From Rosistilla ulvae (GTDB taxonomy: Bacteria; Planctomycetota; Planctomycetia; Pirellulales; Pirellulaceae): 64,000 nucleotides of DNA. Position 1 is the stretch's first letter, and every line of letters begins with the position of its first letter. Under the pieces are notes generated by a model. It ran no database searches. It had not been told where the DNA came from and saw only the letters and a list, made by a program, of their open reading frames with translations. Positions 37,547 through 46,316 of the stretch are shown in pieces. Location of the stretch: assembly GCF_007741475.1 (NCBI RefSeq), contig NZ_CP036261.1:3721798-3785797 (forward strand), read 5' to 3'. Both the position numbers and the translations under genes were made by a program.

Positions 37547-39238
37547 TTATCCACGCAGCGCATGATAGATTATCGCAGGCAGCCGCATCGGGCCTGCTTT
37601 TTCGTAGAACCGGATCAAGCTGCGGCCCAACCGATCCGCGGTCCGATGACTCGGAAACCAAACCGGTTTGGGCGAACTGCTCAACGGACCAAACAACACC
37701 GTCTTATCGATTCCGGCCAGCCCAAACGTATTGTGAACGTGCCCAAGGCCGCTGGCCGGTGCCGCGAGAGTTCCGCTGTGGTGACCTCCCCATGCAGGCG
37801 TCATCAAGCCATAGACGATTCCCGACCATTGGTTTAGACAAACCGAACCGTAGCGCAGCCGATCGATAGCACGTTCCAACTGGGTGCGATGCTGCTTCCG
37901 CCACGCATCGGGAAGCGTCAGCGTGCAGCACAGCGTTCCAAAGACCCGATCGTTGACAAAATCGACCGCCTGCTCGAGAAACCGATCCGGTGCGGCTTCA
38001 TCCAATTGCGTCTCGGCGCAGACGCACACAAACGACTCCTCCTCAAACAGATGAGGCGTCCGATCGGGGCGCGCATCGCGGATCAACGTCCACGGCAAAC
38101 TTTCCTCATCGCCGCTGGGCATGAAACCGGCAGCGCGCTCGAATCGCTCTCGGGAACCTGGGTAATAGGCGTAGCGAGGGGGTACATCAGCCAACAGAGA
38201 ATCGACCAAGTCCAAGAACTCTTCTCGCTGCGACCAACCGCGCGACGTCACAATCAATTTGGTCGCAACACAATTGTACGACGCATTGGCAACGATCGAA
38301 GCGACCAAGTGTTCCGCCTGAGATTTCAGCTGACGCCGCGAATACTCGCCCGGCACGATCACCCAAGGCGTCACGTTCCCCAGTTCGCTCGTGATCGTTT
38401 TGGTCACCAACGGCGAGTTGTCTCGCTGGCGCTGCGCTCTCTGCTGCGGATCGGTCCCCCAAACGATGGCATCATGCGTCAAATGAGAACCGGTCAAATG
38501 AAGCGTATCGATCCCGTCATGCTGGACCATGGCAGTCCCCAGCTCGCGATCGCCACGAACGATCCGCAACAGATCCGCGTCGATCAACGGTTGGAAAATC
38601 TTCATGAAAACCGGCATCAAATATTCGTTGACCGGATTCAGCTTCAACAGTACCGCTTCGAATTCGTAGAAGATCTTGTGCAAGGCATCGGTCGCTGGAA
38701 TCGCGCTGACGTTCCCCGCCCCTAACACCCCTGCGACTCGCGCCGGACGATCGCGCCGCGTTTGCCAAACGTCACAAAACATCGAAGCCTCGTCGACGTG
38801 CGGCTGCAGCCAAGTCTCCGCCTGCAGCCCTTGAAATATCAATCGATCGTACAGCGAACCGACTGGCAAGATCGGCACACACAATCGTCCCAACGAATTC
38901 GTCCGCAACGATCCTGGCAGACGACGCGTACCGGTCTGATGCAAGTCGCGAAACGCGGCAGCGACCAATCGCAAGTACCGCAACAAAGTCCCTGGTCCGG
39001 CGAGGATCTCTTCGGACGCAACGGGGCGATCTACAGCGATTTGCTTCGCTTCACAACTGACGCGAATCCATTCATCGGCATGTTGCACCACCGCCGCGGC
39101 GCATGCATCGACCAATTCGCAACAGTCCAACAACGGAAGCACTTTTAATCGCTCCGCCCCCGATCGAAGTTCGATCACCGCCGCGTCGAGCGCCGCGATA
39201 TCGTGTGGTTGGCGTTTTGACACTGAATCAATTGCCAT
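37547..39238 (-). CDS. Aldehyde dehydrogenase superfamily protein, atypical
   Basis: 563 residues from the ATG at 39238 (MAIDSVSKRQPHD). ALDH landmarks: NAD-binding/active-site region LHLTGSHLTHDAIVWG, catalytic-base-type SELGN (E285) and the nucleophile in NASYNCVATK (C323), then FGTLCCTLTLP and PAWGGHHSGTL. The sequence is longer than standard ALDHs (about 480-500) and divergent; an insertion around 230-280 (GTDPQQRAQRQRDNSPLVTK) separates the two first motifs. Substrate unknown. It is in one leftward run with DUF1559 and Mpo1-like genes (12- and 53-base gaps) and lies upstream of the beta-helix/cytochrome pair, so it might feed electrons there, but this is inference. Confidence 0.83.
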   Translation of the reverse strand: MAIDSVSKRQPHDIAALDAAVIELRSGAERLKVLPLLDCCELVDACAAAVVQHADEWIRVSCEAKQIAVDRPVASEEILAGPGTLLRYLRLVAAAFRDLHQTGTRRLPGSLRTNSLGRLCVPILPVGSLYDRLIFQGLQAETWLQPHVDEASMFCDVWQTRRDRPARVAGVLGAGNVSAIPATDALHKIFYEFEAVLLKLNPVNEYLMPVFMKIFQPLIDADLLRIVRGDRELGTAMVQHDGIDTLHLTGSHLTHDAIVWGTDPQQRAQRQRDNSPLVTKTITSELGNVTPWVIVPGEYSRRQLKSQAEHLVASIVANASYNCVATKLIVTSRGWSQREEFLDLVDSLLADVPPRYAYYPGSRERFERAAGFMPSGDEESLPWTLIRDARPDRTPHLFEEESFVCVCAETQLDEAAPDRFLEQAVDFVNDRVFGTLCCTLTLPDAWRKQHRTQLERAIDRLRYGSVCLNQWSGIVYGLMTPAWGGHHSGTLAAPASGLGHVHNTFGLAGIDKTVLFGPLSSSPKPVWFPSHRTADRLGRSLIRFYEKAGPMRLPAIIYHALRG

Positions 39239-39291
39239 ACAGATGCACTGTAGAGAGAAATGGATGTGGAAGGTGCTACCCGGTGAGGTCG

Positions 39292-39753
39292 CTAAAGCCC
39301 CAAGCGTCGATACAGCGCGTTGAGCACCCACGCAGGACCGATCAAGAGAAATTGGAGATCTTCAAAAAACGCGGGCTTCTTACCCTCGATACGATGGCCG
39401 ATGAACTGGCCGATCCAAGCGACAACAAAGACCACCAACGAAGGCAGCCAAATCGGAGTATCGAAGTTCGCATGATAGGCAACCATCGCGGCCCACAGCA
39501 AAACAAAACAGATCGCCATCCCGACAGCTAACCGGAACGATAACCGGACGTAAAAAACCAGCGAGGCCAGCATGACGACGACGCTCCAGTTGATCCAACT
39601 CCAGGGCAACTGTGGGAAGGGAAGATCCCACAGCAACCCCAGAAAGGATGCGGCGATCAACGGAACACAAACCCAATGGATCCGTTCGTTGATTGGGTTG
39701 CGATGACAGACCTCATACTGTGCAAACCATTGGCCGGAGGATTTACTTTTCAT
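39292..39753 (-). CDS. DUF962/Mpo1-like membrane protein
   Basis: 153 residues, four or five membrane helices. It has the DUF962 pattern YEVCHRNPINERIHWVCVPL (conserved H-x-N-P-x-N-x-x-H-W) and WIGQFIGHRIEGKKPAFFED near the C-terminus. The yeast member Mpo1 is an Fe(II)-dependent dioxygenase in alpha-oxidation of 2-hydroxy fatty acids, with the histidines as ligands; the conserved His residues are present here (H16, H22, H123-type GHRIEG). An aldehyde dehydrogenase gene follows 53 bases downstream, and alpha-oxidation of 2-hydroxy acids ends in an aldehyde/acid step, so a functional link is plausible. Confidence 0.88.
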   Translation of the reverse strand: MKSKSSGQWFAQYEVCHRNPINERIHWVCVPLIAASFLGLLWDLPFPQLPWSWINWSVVVMLASLVFYVRLSFRLAVGMAICFVLLWAAMVAYHANFDTPIWLPSLVVFVVAWIGQFIGHRIEGKKPAFFEDLQFLLIGPAWVLNALYRRLGL

Positions 39754-39765
39754 TCAATCGAATGC

Positions 39766-40767
39766 CTATGGCAAGGAAACGGCTTCGCCACCGGCAACGG
39801 TCGAGACGGCACGATAAATCACCATATCGACAGTTTCACCGACGAACCGAACCGAGCCATCGGCCAGTGCAAAGTTGGCACCACCGGGATGATAGCTGCC
39901 GAAGTTGCCAACGGTATCTCCGCCACCAGGCGCCGCGTTACCAAAGTCTGCCTCGGCGAGATTCGTCGACGTGGTCGGATTTTTGTTCAGCGGTTCGACA
40001 GTGCCAGCAAAGTTACTGTTGCGAATCAAACCGGCCGCATCGGGGATCGGTTGCGGAATCATCCATCCAGTCGCACTGACAGTTTCGACCGTCCCTGACT
40101 CATCACAATCAACCCCTGCACACAGCACGCGTCGTCCTCCGGATGCCCCTTCACCGATGCAGAACGTATTACTTGTTCCATCGATGATGTCGCGGAAACT
40201 CGTTTTCAGCCCTAGGTCAAACATTCCCTTCGCGCTGCCATATCCATTGGGCTTGTTCGACCATTCGCCGTGGGCACCTTTGGACAACCGATAGGTCGAG
40301 ACCCCAAACGTGTCGCCCACCGTCGCGCCAAAACTGGCCAAAACGGCGCCAATTGCCGTATCGGATACAACATCTTCCCCTGCATTCGAAGGACAGAAAT
40401 AGGTCGAGATGACAGTCCGAGCGACCGCGGGCGTTTGCTGCTCCCAGGGAACATCAAAGTTATACAGATCTTGCAAAGCTCCCTGTTCGATAAAGGGTAG
40501 CGTCGATGCAAACGCATTGACATAGAAGTTGCTCGACAGCGAAGCGCCGCCGAACTTAACGATCGCTCCCTGAGGAAATGTCTTGTACGTGTCGTGATAA
40601 TTGTGCATCGACAACGCCGTCTGTTTCAAATTGTTGGAACACTGCATCCGCCGCGCCGCTTCCCGCGCCGCTTGTACTGCAGGTAACAGCAGCCCGACCA
40701 AGATTCCGATGATCGCAATAACCACCAACAATTCCACCAGGGTAAACCCACGTTTTGTTGTTTTCAT
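39766..40767 (-). CDS. DUF1559 domain-containing protein with prepilin-type N-terminus
   Basis: 333 residues from the ATG at 40767, which has GGGAG eight bases upstream. The N-terminus MKTTKRGFTLVELLVVIAII is a type IV prepilin signal and continues into LLPAVQAAREAARRMQCSNN, as in the copy at 22880. The C-terminus has GSYHPGGANFALADGSVRFV, the usual DUF1559 (H-x-G-G-x-N) signature. Only 12 bases separate its stop from the Mpo1-like gene, so DUF1559, Mpo1-like and aldehyde dehydrogenase genes may form one transcript. Function unknown. Confidence 0.93.
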   Translation of the reverse strand: MKTTKRGFTLVELLVVIAIIGILVGLLLPAVQAAREAARRMQCSNNLKQTALSMHNYHDTYKTFPQGAIVKFGGASLSSNFYVNAFASTLPFIEQGALQDLYNFDVPWEQQTPAVARTVISTYFCPSNAGEDVVSDTAIGAVLASFGATVGDTFGVSTYRLSKGAHGEWSNKPNGYGSAKGMFDLGLKTSFRDIIDGTSNTFCIGEGASGGRRVLCAGVDCDESGTVETVSATGWMIPQPIPDAAGLIRNSNFAGTVEPLNKNPTTSTNLAEADFGNAAPGGGDTVGNFGSYHPGGANFALADGSVRFVGETVDMVIYRAVSTVAGGEAVSLP

Positions 40768-41155
40768 CCAACGAACTCCCGACCAATTTGGAACAAATAA
40801 GAAGAACAAGAGGCACATGTGTGCCATTACACCCATATTAGGGCCGCTCCTCCGCACCAACTATCGGAAAACCGCAAAAGGCAACCCTTTCTGGGGCTTT
40901 CTGCCCACTGGACGAACGAACACAAGCATCCAGGCGGTCGGATCCCTTTCGATTCTTTGCAATTGCACGCGCGACAGTTGGATTTGGAGCGTTCCGGTCA
41001 GCCGAAACGCAACCACCCTGTCGATGGTCGGCTTACCGATTTGTCGCTGTCTGGAGGCCGCAATTATGAGTATCATGTGAGGGCTCGATCGGGGCGCAAC
41101 GGCGTCCTTTCCGATCTCCTTCCTATCAATCCACGTCCACCGAGGATCTCCCACC
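40768..41155. other. Divergent intergenic region, no gene seen
   Basis: About 390 bases between a DUF1559 gene (leftward) and a Tat-exported isomerase-like gene (rightward). No convincing small gene, repeat or hairpin was noticed. Confidence 0.6.
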
Positions 41156-42055
41156 ATGAGTCGACTTCCAGCCCTTTCTCGCCGCGATCTATTGCGTACC
41201 ATTCCCCCCGTTGCAGCTGCCACGATGGTTGCCCCATCGGCATTTGCCTGGCAATCGACATCGAAGATCCTCAACACGCTGAAGATCGGGATGGTCAAGA
41301 TCGACGGTGCCTCTTTGGAAGAGCGGTTCCGAGTCGTCAAAGAGGTTGGTTTCGACGGCATCGAAATGAACTCTCCCGGAATGGACGTCGAAGAGACCAA
41401 AGCCGCGATCAAGGCGACAGGCCTGGTCGTCGACGGCACCGTTTGCGCCGGACACTGGTCGATTCGGCACACCAGCCCCGACGCCGCAACGCGGGCCAAA
41501 GCATTGGAAAATCTTCAAATCGCACTTCGCGACACCAAAGCGGTTGGCGGTGATACCGTGCTGCTGGTTGTCGGCAAAGGGGAAGATGGGCCCGAGAGCG
41601 AGATTTGGGAACGCTCGATCGAGAACATTTCCAAAGCCATCCCGTTGGCTAAAGAGTTGAACATGACGATCGCGATCGAAAACGTATGGAATCAATTCCT
41701 GTACGATCACGACGGCGATTCCAATCAAACCGCCGACAAGTTTGTTAAATACGTCGACGAATTCAACTCGCCTCACGTCGGAATGCAATTCGACATCGGC
41801 AACCACTGGAAATACGGAAACACCGGCGATTGGATTCGCACGCTTGGCAAACGAATCGTCAAACTCGACTCCAAAGGCTTCTCGCGCGCGGACAACCGGT
41901 TCACAAAAATTGGTGAAGGGGATGTCGATTGGAAAGATGTCAAAGCCGCGCTGAACGAAATCGGTTACGAAGGTTGGTGTGCCGCGGAGGTTGGCGGCGG
42001 TGGCAAGGAACGGTTAACCGAAATCCTGGCCAACATGAAACGCACGATCGGCTAA
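41156..42055 (+). CDS. Tat-exported sugar phosphate isomerase/epimerase-like TIM barrel protein
   Basis: 299 residues. Twin-arginine signal RRDLLRTIPPVAAATMVA with cleavage after AFA, so the protein is exported folded. The body is an AP-endonuclease-2/xylose-isomerase-like TIM barrel: EVGFDGIEMNSPG, TIAIENVWNQF (metal Glu), HVGMQFDIGNHWKYG (Asp/His), KLDSKGFSR, and a final WCAAEVGGGG (Glu). The four acid/His ligands of the family can be placed. Exported members are common in planctomycetes as predicted isomerases of unknown substrate. Convergent with a 3-hydroxyisobutyrate dehydrogenase-like gene 84 bases away. Confidence 0.9.
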   Translation: MSRLPALSRRDLLRTIPPVAAATMVAPSAFAWQSTSKILNTLKIGMVKIDGASLEERFRVVKEVGFDGIEMNSPGMDVEETKAAIKATGLVVDGTVCAGHWSIRHTSPDAATRAKALENLQIALRDTKAVGGDTVLLVVGKGEDGPESEIWERSIENISKAIPLAKELNMTIAIENVWNQFLYDHDGDSNQTADKFVKYVDEFNSPHVGMQFDIGNHWKYGNTGDWIRTLGKRIVKLDSKGFSRADNRFTKIGEGDVDWKDVKAALNEIGYEGWCAAEVGGGGKERLTEILANMKRTIG

Positions 42056-42139
42056 GCTACGGCTGTCGAAGTCACCCAAGCATCGGTCGAAGACGCCCCT
42101 CGTCTTCGACTGACCGGTGGCCAGCGGCGGTTCGGATGT

Positions 42140-43051
42140 CTATCGATTCGCCCAATCGATCCCTGACAGTTGTGCCAACGCCGCGATCAACGCCTGGGTC
42201 CCATCGCGACCGTGCCCTTGTGCCTTGAGCGCCTCGTACATCTGTTTCCCCAGCGCCAAGCCAGGCATCGCGAGCCCCATGCGATGCGATTCGTCCAGTA
42301 CGATGCCCATGTCTTTGATAAAGTGTTCGACGAAAAAACCTGGGTCGAAATCGTTGTCGATGATCTTGGGCCCAAGATTCGTTAACGACCAACTGCCCGC
42401 TGCCCCAGAACCGACCGATTTCAAAACCGTCGGCAAATCCAAACCCGCTTTGTAGCCATATAACAGCGCTTCGCAAACGCCGATCATCCCCGTGGCGATC
42501 AACGTTTGGTTGACCATCTTGGTGTGCTGCCCCGATCCGGCAGGCCCTTGGTAGACGATCGTCTTCCCCATCGCTTGCCAGCACGGTTCCAGCGCATCGA
42601 CAACCGCTTTGTCGCCGCCAATCATAATCGACAACCGCGCCTCAAGGGCCCCGATATCGCCACCGCTGACCGGCGCATCGACGCTGTGGACGCCTCGTTC
42701 CTGTGCCTCTCGATAGATTTCGACGGCCAACGACGGTTGGCTGGTCGTCATGTCGATTAAAACGCTTCCAGCCGCGGCGTTCTCCAAAGTCCCCTCCGAG
42801 CCAAAGGTGACTTGTCGCAGGTCGCTGGGGAAGCCGACGATCGTGAAGATCAGATCGCTCTGCTGAGCAACCTCTTTGGGACTGCTGGCCAGCGTTGCTC
42901 CTTTGGCAACCAACGCCTCTGCCTTTTCCGGCGATCGGTTATAGACGGTCATCGGAAATCCAGCATCGATCAAATGGCCGCACATGCTGCGGCCCATCAC
43001 GCCGGTGCCAATCCAACCAATTCGAGTCTTCTTCGCTTCGACAGAGAGCAT
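42140..43051 (-). CDS. 3-hydroxyisobutyrate dehydrogenase / tartronate semialdehyde reductase-like NAD(P) oxidoreductase
   Basis: 303 residues from the ATG at 43051. Beta-hydroxyacid dehydrogenase family: cofactor motif [20 protein letters not shown], substrate-binding [20 protein letters not shown], and the catalytic lysine in [11 protein letters not shown]. The closest functional types are HIBADH and GlxR (2-hydroxy-3-oxopropionate reductase); the sequence does not decide. [12 protein letters not shown] suggests NADP preference because of the Asn-Arg after the second strand. The upstream gene on the same strand is an STN-like secreted protein, 37 bases away, so the two may share a transcript, though their functions look unrelated. 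Confidence 0.92.
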   Translation of the reverse strand: MLSVEAKKTRIGWIGTGVMGRSMCGHLIDAGFPMTVYNRSPEKAEALVAKGATLASSPKEVAQQSDLIFTIVGFPSDLRQVTFGSEGTLENAAAGSVLIDMTTSQPSLAVEIYREAQERGVHSVDAPVSGGDIGALEARLSIMIGGDKAVVDALEPCWQAMGKTIVYQGPAGSGQHTKMVNQTLIATGMIGVCEALLYGYKAGLDLPTVLKSVGSGAAGSWSLTNLGPKIIDNDFDPGFFVEHFIKDMGIVLDESHRMGLAMPGLALGKQMYEALKAQGHGRDGTQALIAALAQLSGIDWANR

Positions 43052-43088
43052 GTGTCTAGATCTTGGGTTGCTGTGAATGAAGTTTCGT

Positions 43089-44237
43089 TTACTGGCGATC
43101 GCTAACAACCGCCGTGGTCGAATCGAATCGAACGGCCAGTCCAGCCTGAACGCAGATCGATTCGATGATCTCGGTCACCAATTGGTCCTCGACTTCCAAA
43201 CCAACGGGCGTCTGCAACGCGTCGGGACTGGCGTCGGACGTTTCTAGCGCCAAACCACTGGCGTTGCAAACCGCCTGCAAAATGGAAGCTGCCGGTTTCA
43301 TACCGGGGATCCGCAACGTAAACCGTCGCATCCGAGGATCGATTCCCGCCAAGCCACCGTTCGGCTTGGCAGCCCCCGCGCCATCGCGGTGACGGATTCG
43401 ATGATGGACTGCCGCATTGCCAGTGACCCGAACCAGCCCCCCTTTTCTTGCCAACTTAACGTTGGGGTCGATCTTCCGAAGTTCGCGCACCATCGTCGCG
43501 GAGACCTTGGCGGCCGGATAATCTAACGCGGCGGCAACGCTTTCTTCAATCGGATGAAACCGAAATAAGGACTGCTGCGGATCATAGCTTGGACTCAAAT
43601 CGAATCCCGCCGCAAGTAGCACCAAGGCATCGACCACATCGATCGAATTCAAATGCTTCCGATCCCAGAGATCGTGCGGAAGCGATTCGGCCGCCACGGA
43701 TGTCTGCCATAACTGGCCGATCTGTTGGGCGATCTCCGCCGGCGTGGTCAAGCGATCCCAAGCGAGGTCATGATCTTCCAACAACCGCGTCGATGCGGCG
43801 CCGCTGGCGCTGCGCAATCGAGCCCGCAGCGCCAAGATCCGTGTTGCCGCATCGATCGCCTTGCCCCGCGGCGCAACGATCACGATAGGATCGCAAAATC
43901 CGATTTCGAGATCTGATTTCGTCCCGATCGCCTGCAGGGTCGCTTCCAACGAACCGGCCGCGGCCGACAGCGAGACGATGGTCGTCGGATCGACGCGGCG
44001 ATCGAGCCAGATATTCACCCCATGCGTTTCGCGAACCCGTTGGGCCACCACGCGCAACGGCAACTGAGTCCCGACGACGCGGCAGACCGACTTCAGTTGA
44101 TCGCCGAAGTCATCGGCCACCAACACATTTGGCAAGACGGACATCTGCACAGCTGCCGCTACCCAACAGACCGACCAGCGAGCGACAGAGCGTAGATTCA
44201 CAAGGAGGTCCGACGTACGGGTTGGCGACGGTCCCAT
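43089..44237 (-). CDS. Secreted hypothetical protein with secretin/TonB N-terminal (STN)-like segments
   Basis: 382 residues with a signal peptide ([20 protein letters not shown], cleavage after VLVA). Two STN-like segments can be seen: [20 protein letters not shown], then [18 protein letters not shown] near the N-terminus, and [20 protein letters not shown], then [19 protein letters not shown] at the C-terminus. Such folds bind signals or peptidoglycan-linked partners in secretins and TonB receptors, but no barrel or secretin domain follows. I recall similar planctomycete hypotheticals but no function. The stop codon is 37 bases before the dehydrogenase start. Confidence 0.8.
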   Translation of the reverse strand: MGPSPTRTSDLLVNLRSVARWSVCWVAAAVQMSVLPNVLVADDFGDQLKSVCRVVGTQLPLRVVAQRVRETHGVNIWLDRRVDPTTIVSLSAAAGSLEATLQAIGTKSDLEIGFCDPIVIVAPRGKAIDAATRILALRARLRSASGAASTRLLEDHDLAWDRLTTPAEIAQQIGQLWQTSVAAESLPHDLWDRKHLNSIDVVDALVLLAAGFDLSPSYDPQQSLFRFHPIEESVAAALDYPAAKVSATMVRELRKIDPNVKLARKGGLVRVTGNAAVHHRIRHRDGAGAAKPNGGLAGIDPRMRRFTLRIPGMKPAASILQAVCNASGLALETSDASPDALQTPVGLEVEDQLVTEIIESICVQAGLAVRFDSTTAVVSDRQ

Positions 44238-44415
44238 CGAACGGATCGACGAGGACGTAAAATGGAACTAGGTGCAAGCTGGCCTCACCCACGATTTCGT
44301 CGGACGCAGTCCCTGGGCGGCTCTCCGGTCCCAGCTGGCAATCCTTATTATATCGACGCAGCGTCCCGATGGCAGCAGCGGACTACGCACCTCACAGGGC
44401 GGAACCCGGATCCCA

Positions 44416-44444
44416 TTGACACTCGCTGAAATCAACGTTACCCT
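44416..44444 (+). promoter_or_regulatory. Candidate promoter for the cimA leader
   Basis: TTGACA (44416-44421, perfect -35), 17-base spacer, TACCCT (44439-44444, matching the TA...T positions of TATAAT). Transcription would start near 44451, about 30 bases before the leader ATG and about 200 bases before cimA. Confidence 0.5.
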
Positions 44445-44481
44445 CACGATCCACAGCACAAACTCCATAGAATTCACCACA

Positions 44482-44538
44482 ATGCCGACCGTTTCGATTA
44501 TTGACTTCGCTGTCATTATTATTGCTCCGTCGACCTGA
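44482..44538 (+). CDS. Putative Ile/Val-rich leader peptide of the cimA-valS unit
   Basis: An 18-codon frame, MPTVSIIDFAVIIIAPST, ending in TGA. Five of 18 residues are Ile (all ATT) and two are Val, including the consecutive run Val-Ile-Ile-Ile at 44512-44523. It lies between a candidate promoter and a strong intrinsic terminator upstream of citramalate synthase, the first enzyme of a threonine-independent isoleucine route. The ribosome site is weak (no GGAG; the upstream context is CATAGAATTCACCACA), and the same frame is open further 5', so translation from this ATG is inferred from composition and position. Confidence 0.55.
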   Translation: MPTVSIIDFAVIIIAPST

Positions 44539-44540
44539 CG

Positions 44541-44599
44541 CCGAGCCGAGCGGGATTGTGTTTTGAAAGCAAACGTTAACAAACCCCTAAGGCTTCCGG
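44541..44599 (+). promoter_or_regulatory. Candidate antiterminator competing with the cimA leader terminator
   Basis: CCGAGCC (44541-44547) and GGG-A-TTG (44552-44558) can pair with the left arm and loop of the terminator: TTG with CAA (44580-44582), GGG with CCC (44584-44586), AGCC with GGCT (44591-44594), CCG with CGG (44597-44599). Thirteen pairs with one mismatch, a 4x4 internal loop and a 2-base bulge. The left strand begins 18 bases after the last Ile codon, so a ribosome stalled there leaves it free, whereas one at the leader stop codon covers it. Confidence 0.45.
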
Positions 44600-44616
44600 C
44601 CTTTGGGGTTTTTTTT
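44581..44616 (+). terminator. Intrinsic terminator (attenuator) in the cimA leader
   Basis: AAACCCC-T-AAGGC, loop TTCCG, GCCTT-T-GGGGTTT: 12 base pairs with one T-T mismatch, followed by eight consecutive T (44609-44616). It ends 36 bases before the cimA ATG on the same strand. No rightward gene precedes it apart from the leader frame, which makes an attenuator more likely than an ordinary 3' terminator. Confidence 0.85.
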
Positions 44617-44652
44617 GTATTCTATCGACAACCCATCATCTGACCTAATTCC

Positions 44653-46233
44653 ATGCGATCGATCAAAACCTACGACACCACACTGCGTGATGGCACGCAA
44701 GGCGAAGGCGTTAGCTTCTCGTTACAGGACAAACTGCTGATTGCCCAGCGGTTGGCCGAATTGGGTGTGGAATTCATCGAAGGTGGTTATCCGCTGTCGA
44801 ACGAAAAGGACGTCGCATTCTTCCAACAAGTCCGCAACCTCGACCTCGGATCGTCGAAAGTCTGCGCCTTTGGAATGACACGCCGTCGTGGAATCAAGGC
44901 GGCTGACGATCCGGGAATGATCGCGCTGGCAAAAGCCCAAACGCCGGTCTACACGTTTGTCGGGAAAACCTCCGACTTTCACGCCACCGAGGTGCTGAAC
45001 GTTTCGCTGGAAGAAAACTTAGAAATGATCGGCGACAGCGCCGCGTTTTTGAAGAAGTGTGGCGATGTGATCTACGACGCCGAACACTTCTTCGATGGCT
45101 GGAAAGCGAATCCTGCTTATGCCGCTCAAACGATCCAAGCCGCCGCTTCGGCTGGCGCGGGGTGGATCGTGTTGTGCGATACCAATGGCGGCAGCATGCC
45201 CGAAGAGGTCAGCGAAATCGTTCGCGCCGCGATCGAAGCTGTCAAAGACTACGACGTCCAAGTCGGCATCCACTGCCACAACGACTGCGAACTGGCCGTT
45301 GCCAACACCTTGGTTGCTGTCGACGCCGGCGCTAACCAAGTGCAAGGGACGATCAACGGCATCGGCGAGCGCTGTGGCAACGCCGATCTGATCTCGGTGA
45401 TGGCCAACCTGCAACTCAAGCGAGGCTACGAGGTGCTCGGCGGAGACCAGATGCAGCACCTGACCGAACTCAGCCGATTTGTCTACGAAACGGCCAACAT
45501 GCAGCTCCGCAACAACCAACCCTTTGTGGGCCAAAGCGCGTTTGCTCACAAAGGCGGAATGCACGTTCATGCGATCGCCAAAGCGACCAGCACTTACGAA
45601 CACATCGATCCCGAATCGGTCGGCAACGAGCGACGGATTCTTGTCAGCGAACTGAGCGGTCGCAGCAACATCGCCGCGTTAACCAGCAAGCACAACATCG
45701 ACGCCGATCGCGCTTTGATGGACAAGATCTTGGCCGAAGTCGTCCGCTTGGAGAATTTGGGCTACCAGTTTGAGACCGCCGATGGATCGTTCAACCTATT
45801 GGTCAAACGGTGTGCCGAGCAATACAATCCGCATTTCCAACCGATCAAATATCGCTGTGTTGCCGGCGATCGCGATGCCTTGACACATGTCGCGTTTGCC
45901 GAAGCGATCATCAAACTTTCGGTCGGTGACGACGTCCGATTCGAAGCGGCCGAAGGGCATGGCCCGATCAACGCCATGGACACCGCATTGCGCAAGGCAT
46001 TGCAAATCGATTACCCGATGCTCGAAGAAATGCATCTTGTCGATTACAAGGTTCGCGTCGTCAATTGCGACGAAGGAACCGCCGCGCACATCCGCGTAAA
46101 CATCGAAAGCACCGACGGCAAGAACCGTTGGGGAACGATTGGTGTCAGCGAGAACCTGATTGAAGCTAGCTGGTTAGCACTGGTCGATGCGGTTGAATAC
46201 AAACTGCACCTGGCCGATGAGGCAGCGAAATAA
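44653..46233 (+). CDS. cimA: (R)-citramalate synthase
   Basis: 526 residues, the length of the CimA type rather than of short LeuA. It condenses pyruvate and acetyl-CoA to citramalate, the first step of a threonine-independent isoleucine pathway. HMGL-like TIM barrel with [50 protein letters not shown] (metal His) and [20 protein letters not shown], followed by the C-terminal LeuA dimer/allosteric domain (about 410-520), where isoleucine feedback is expected. The EGGYP block and length separate it from 2-isopropylmalate and homocitrate synthases. It follows an attenuator-like leader and is 83 bases upstream of valS. Confidence 0.93.
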   Translation: MRSIKTYDTTLRDGTQGEGVSFSLQDKLLIAQRLAELGVEFIEGGYPLSNEKDVAFFQQVRNLDLGSSKVCAFGMTRRRGIKAADDPGMIALAKAQTPVYTFVGKTSDFHATEVLNVSLEENLEMIGDSAAFLKKCGDVIYDAEHFFDGWKANPAYAAQTIQAAASAGAGWIVLCDTNGGSMPEEVSEIVRAAIEAVKDYDVQVGIHCHNDCELAVANTLVAVDAGANQVQGTINGIGERCGNADLISVMANLQLKRGYEVLGGDQMQHLTELSRFVYETANMQLRNNQPFVGQSAFAHKGGMHVHAIAKATSTYEHIDPESVGNERRILVSELSGRSNIAALTSKHNIDADRALMDKILAEVVRLENLGYQFETADGSFNLLVKRCAEQYNPHFQPIKYRCVAGDRDALTHVAFAEAIIKLSVGDDVRFEAAEGHGPINAMDTALRKALQIDYPMLEEMHLVDYKVRVVNCDEGTAAHIRVNIESTDGKNRWGTIGVSENLIEASWLALVDAVEYKLHLADEAAK

Positions 46234-46316
46234 CACCGCTGCGTGAATGATCGTCGGACGCCGGTGTGTTCCGATCCGTTTCCAATCCCCAGTCCATCTC
46301 ACTCCACTTCCGAACA

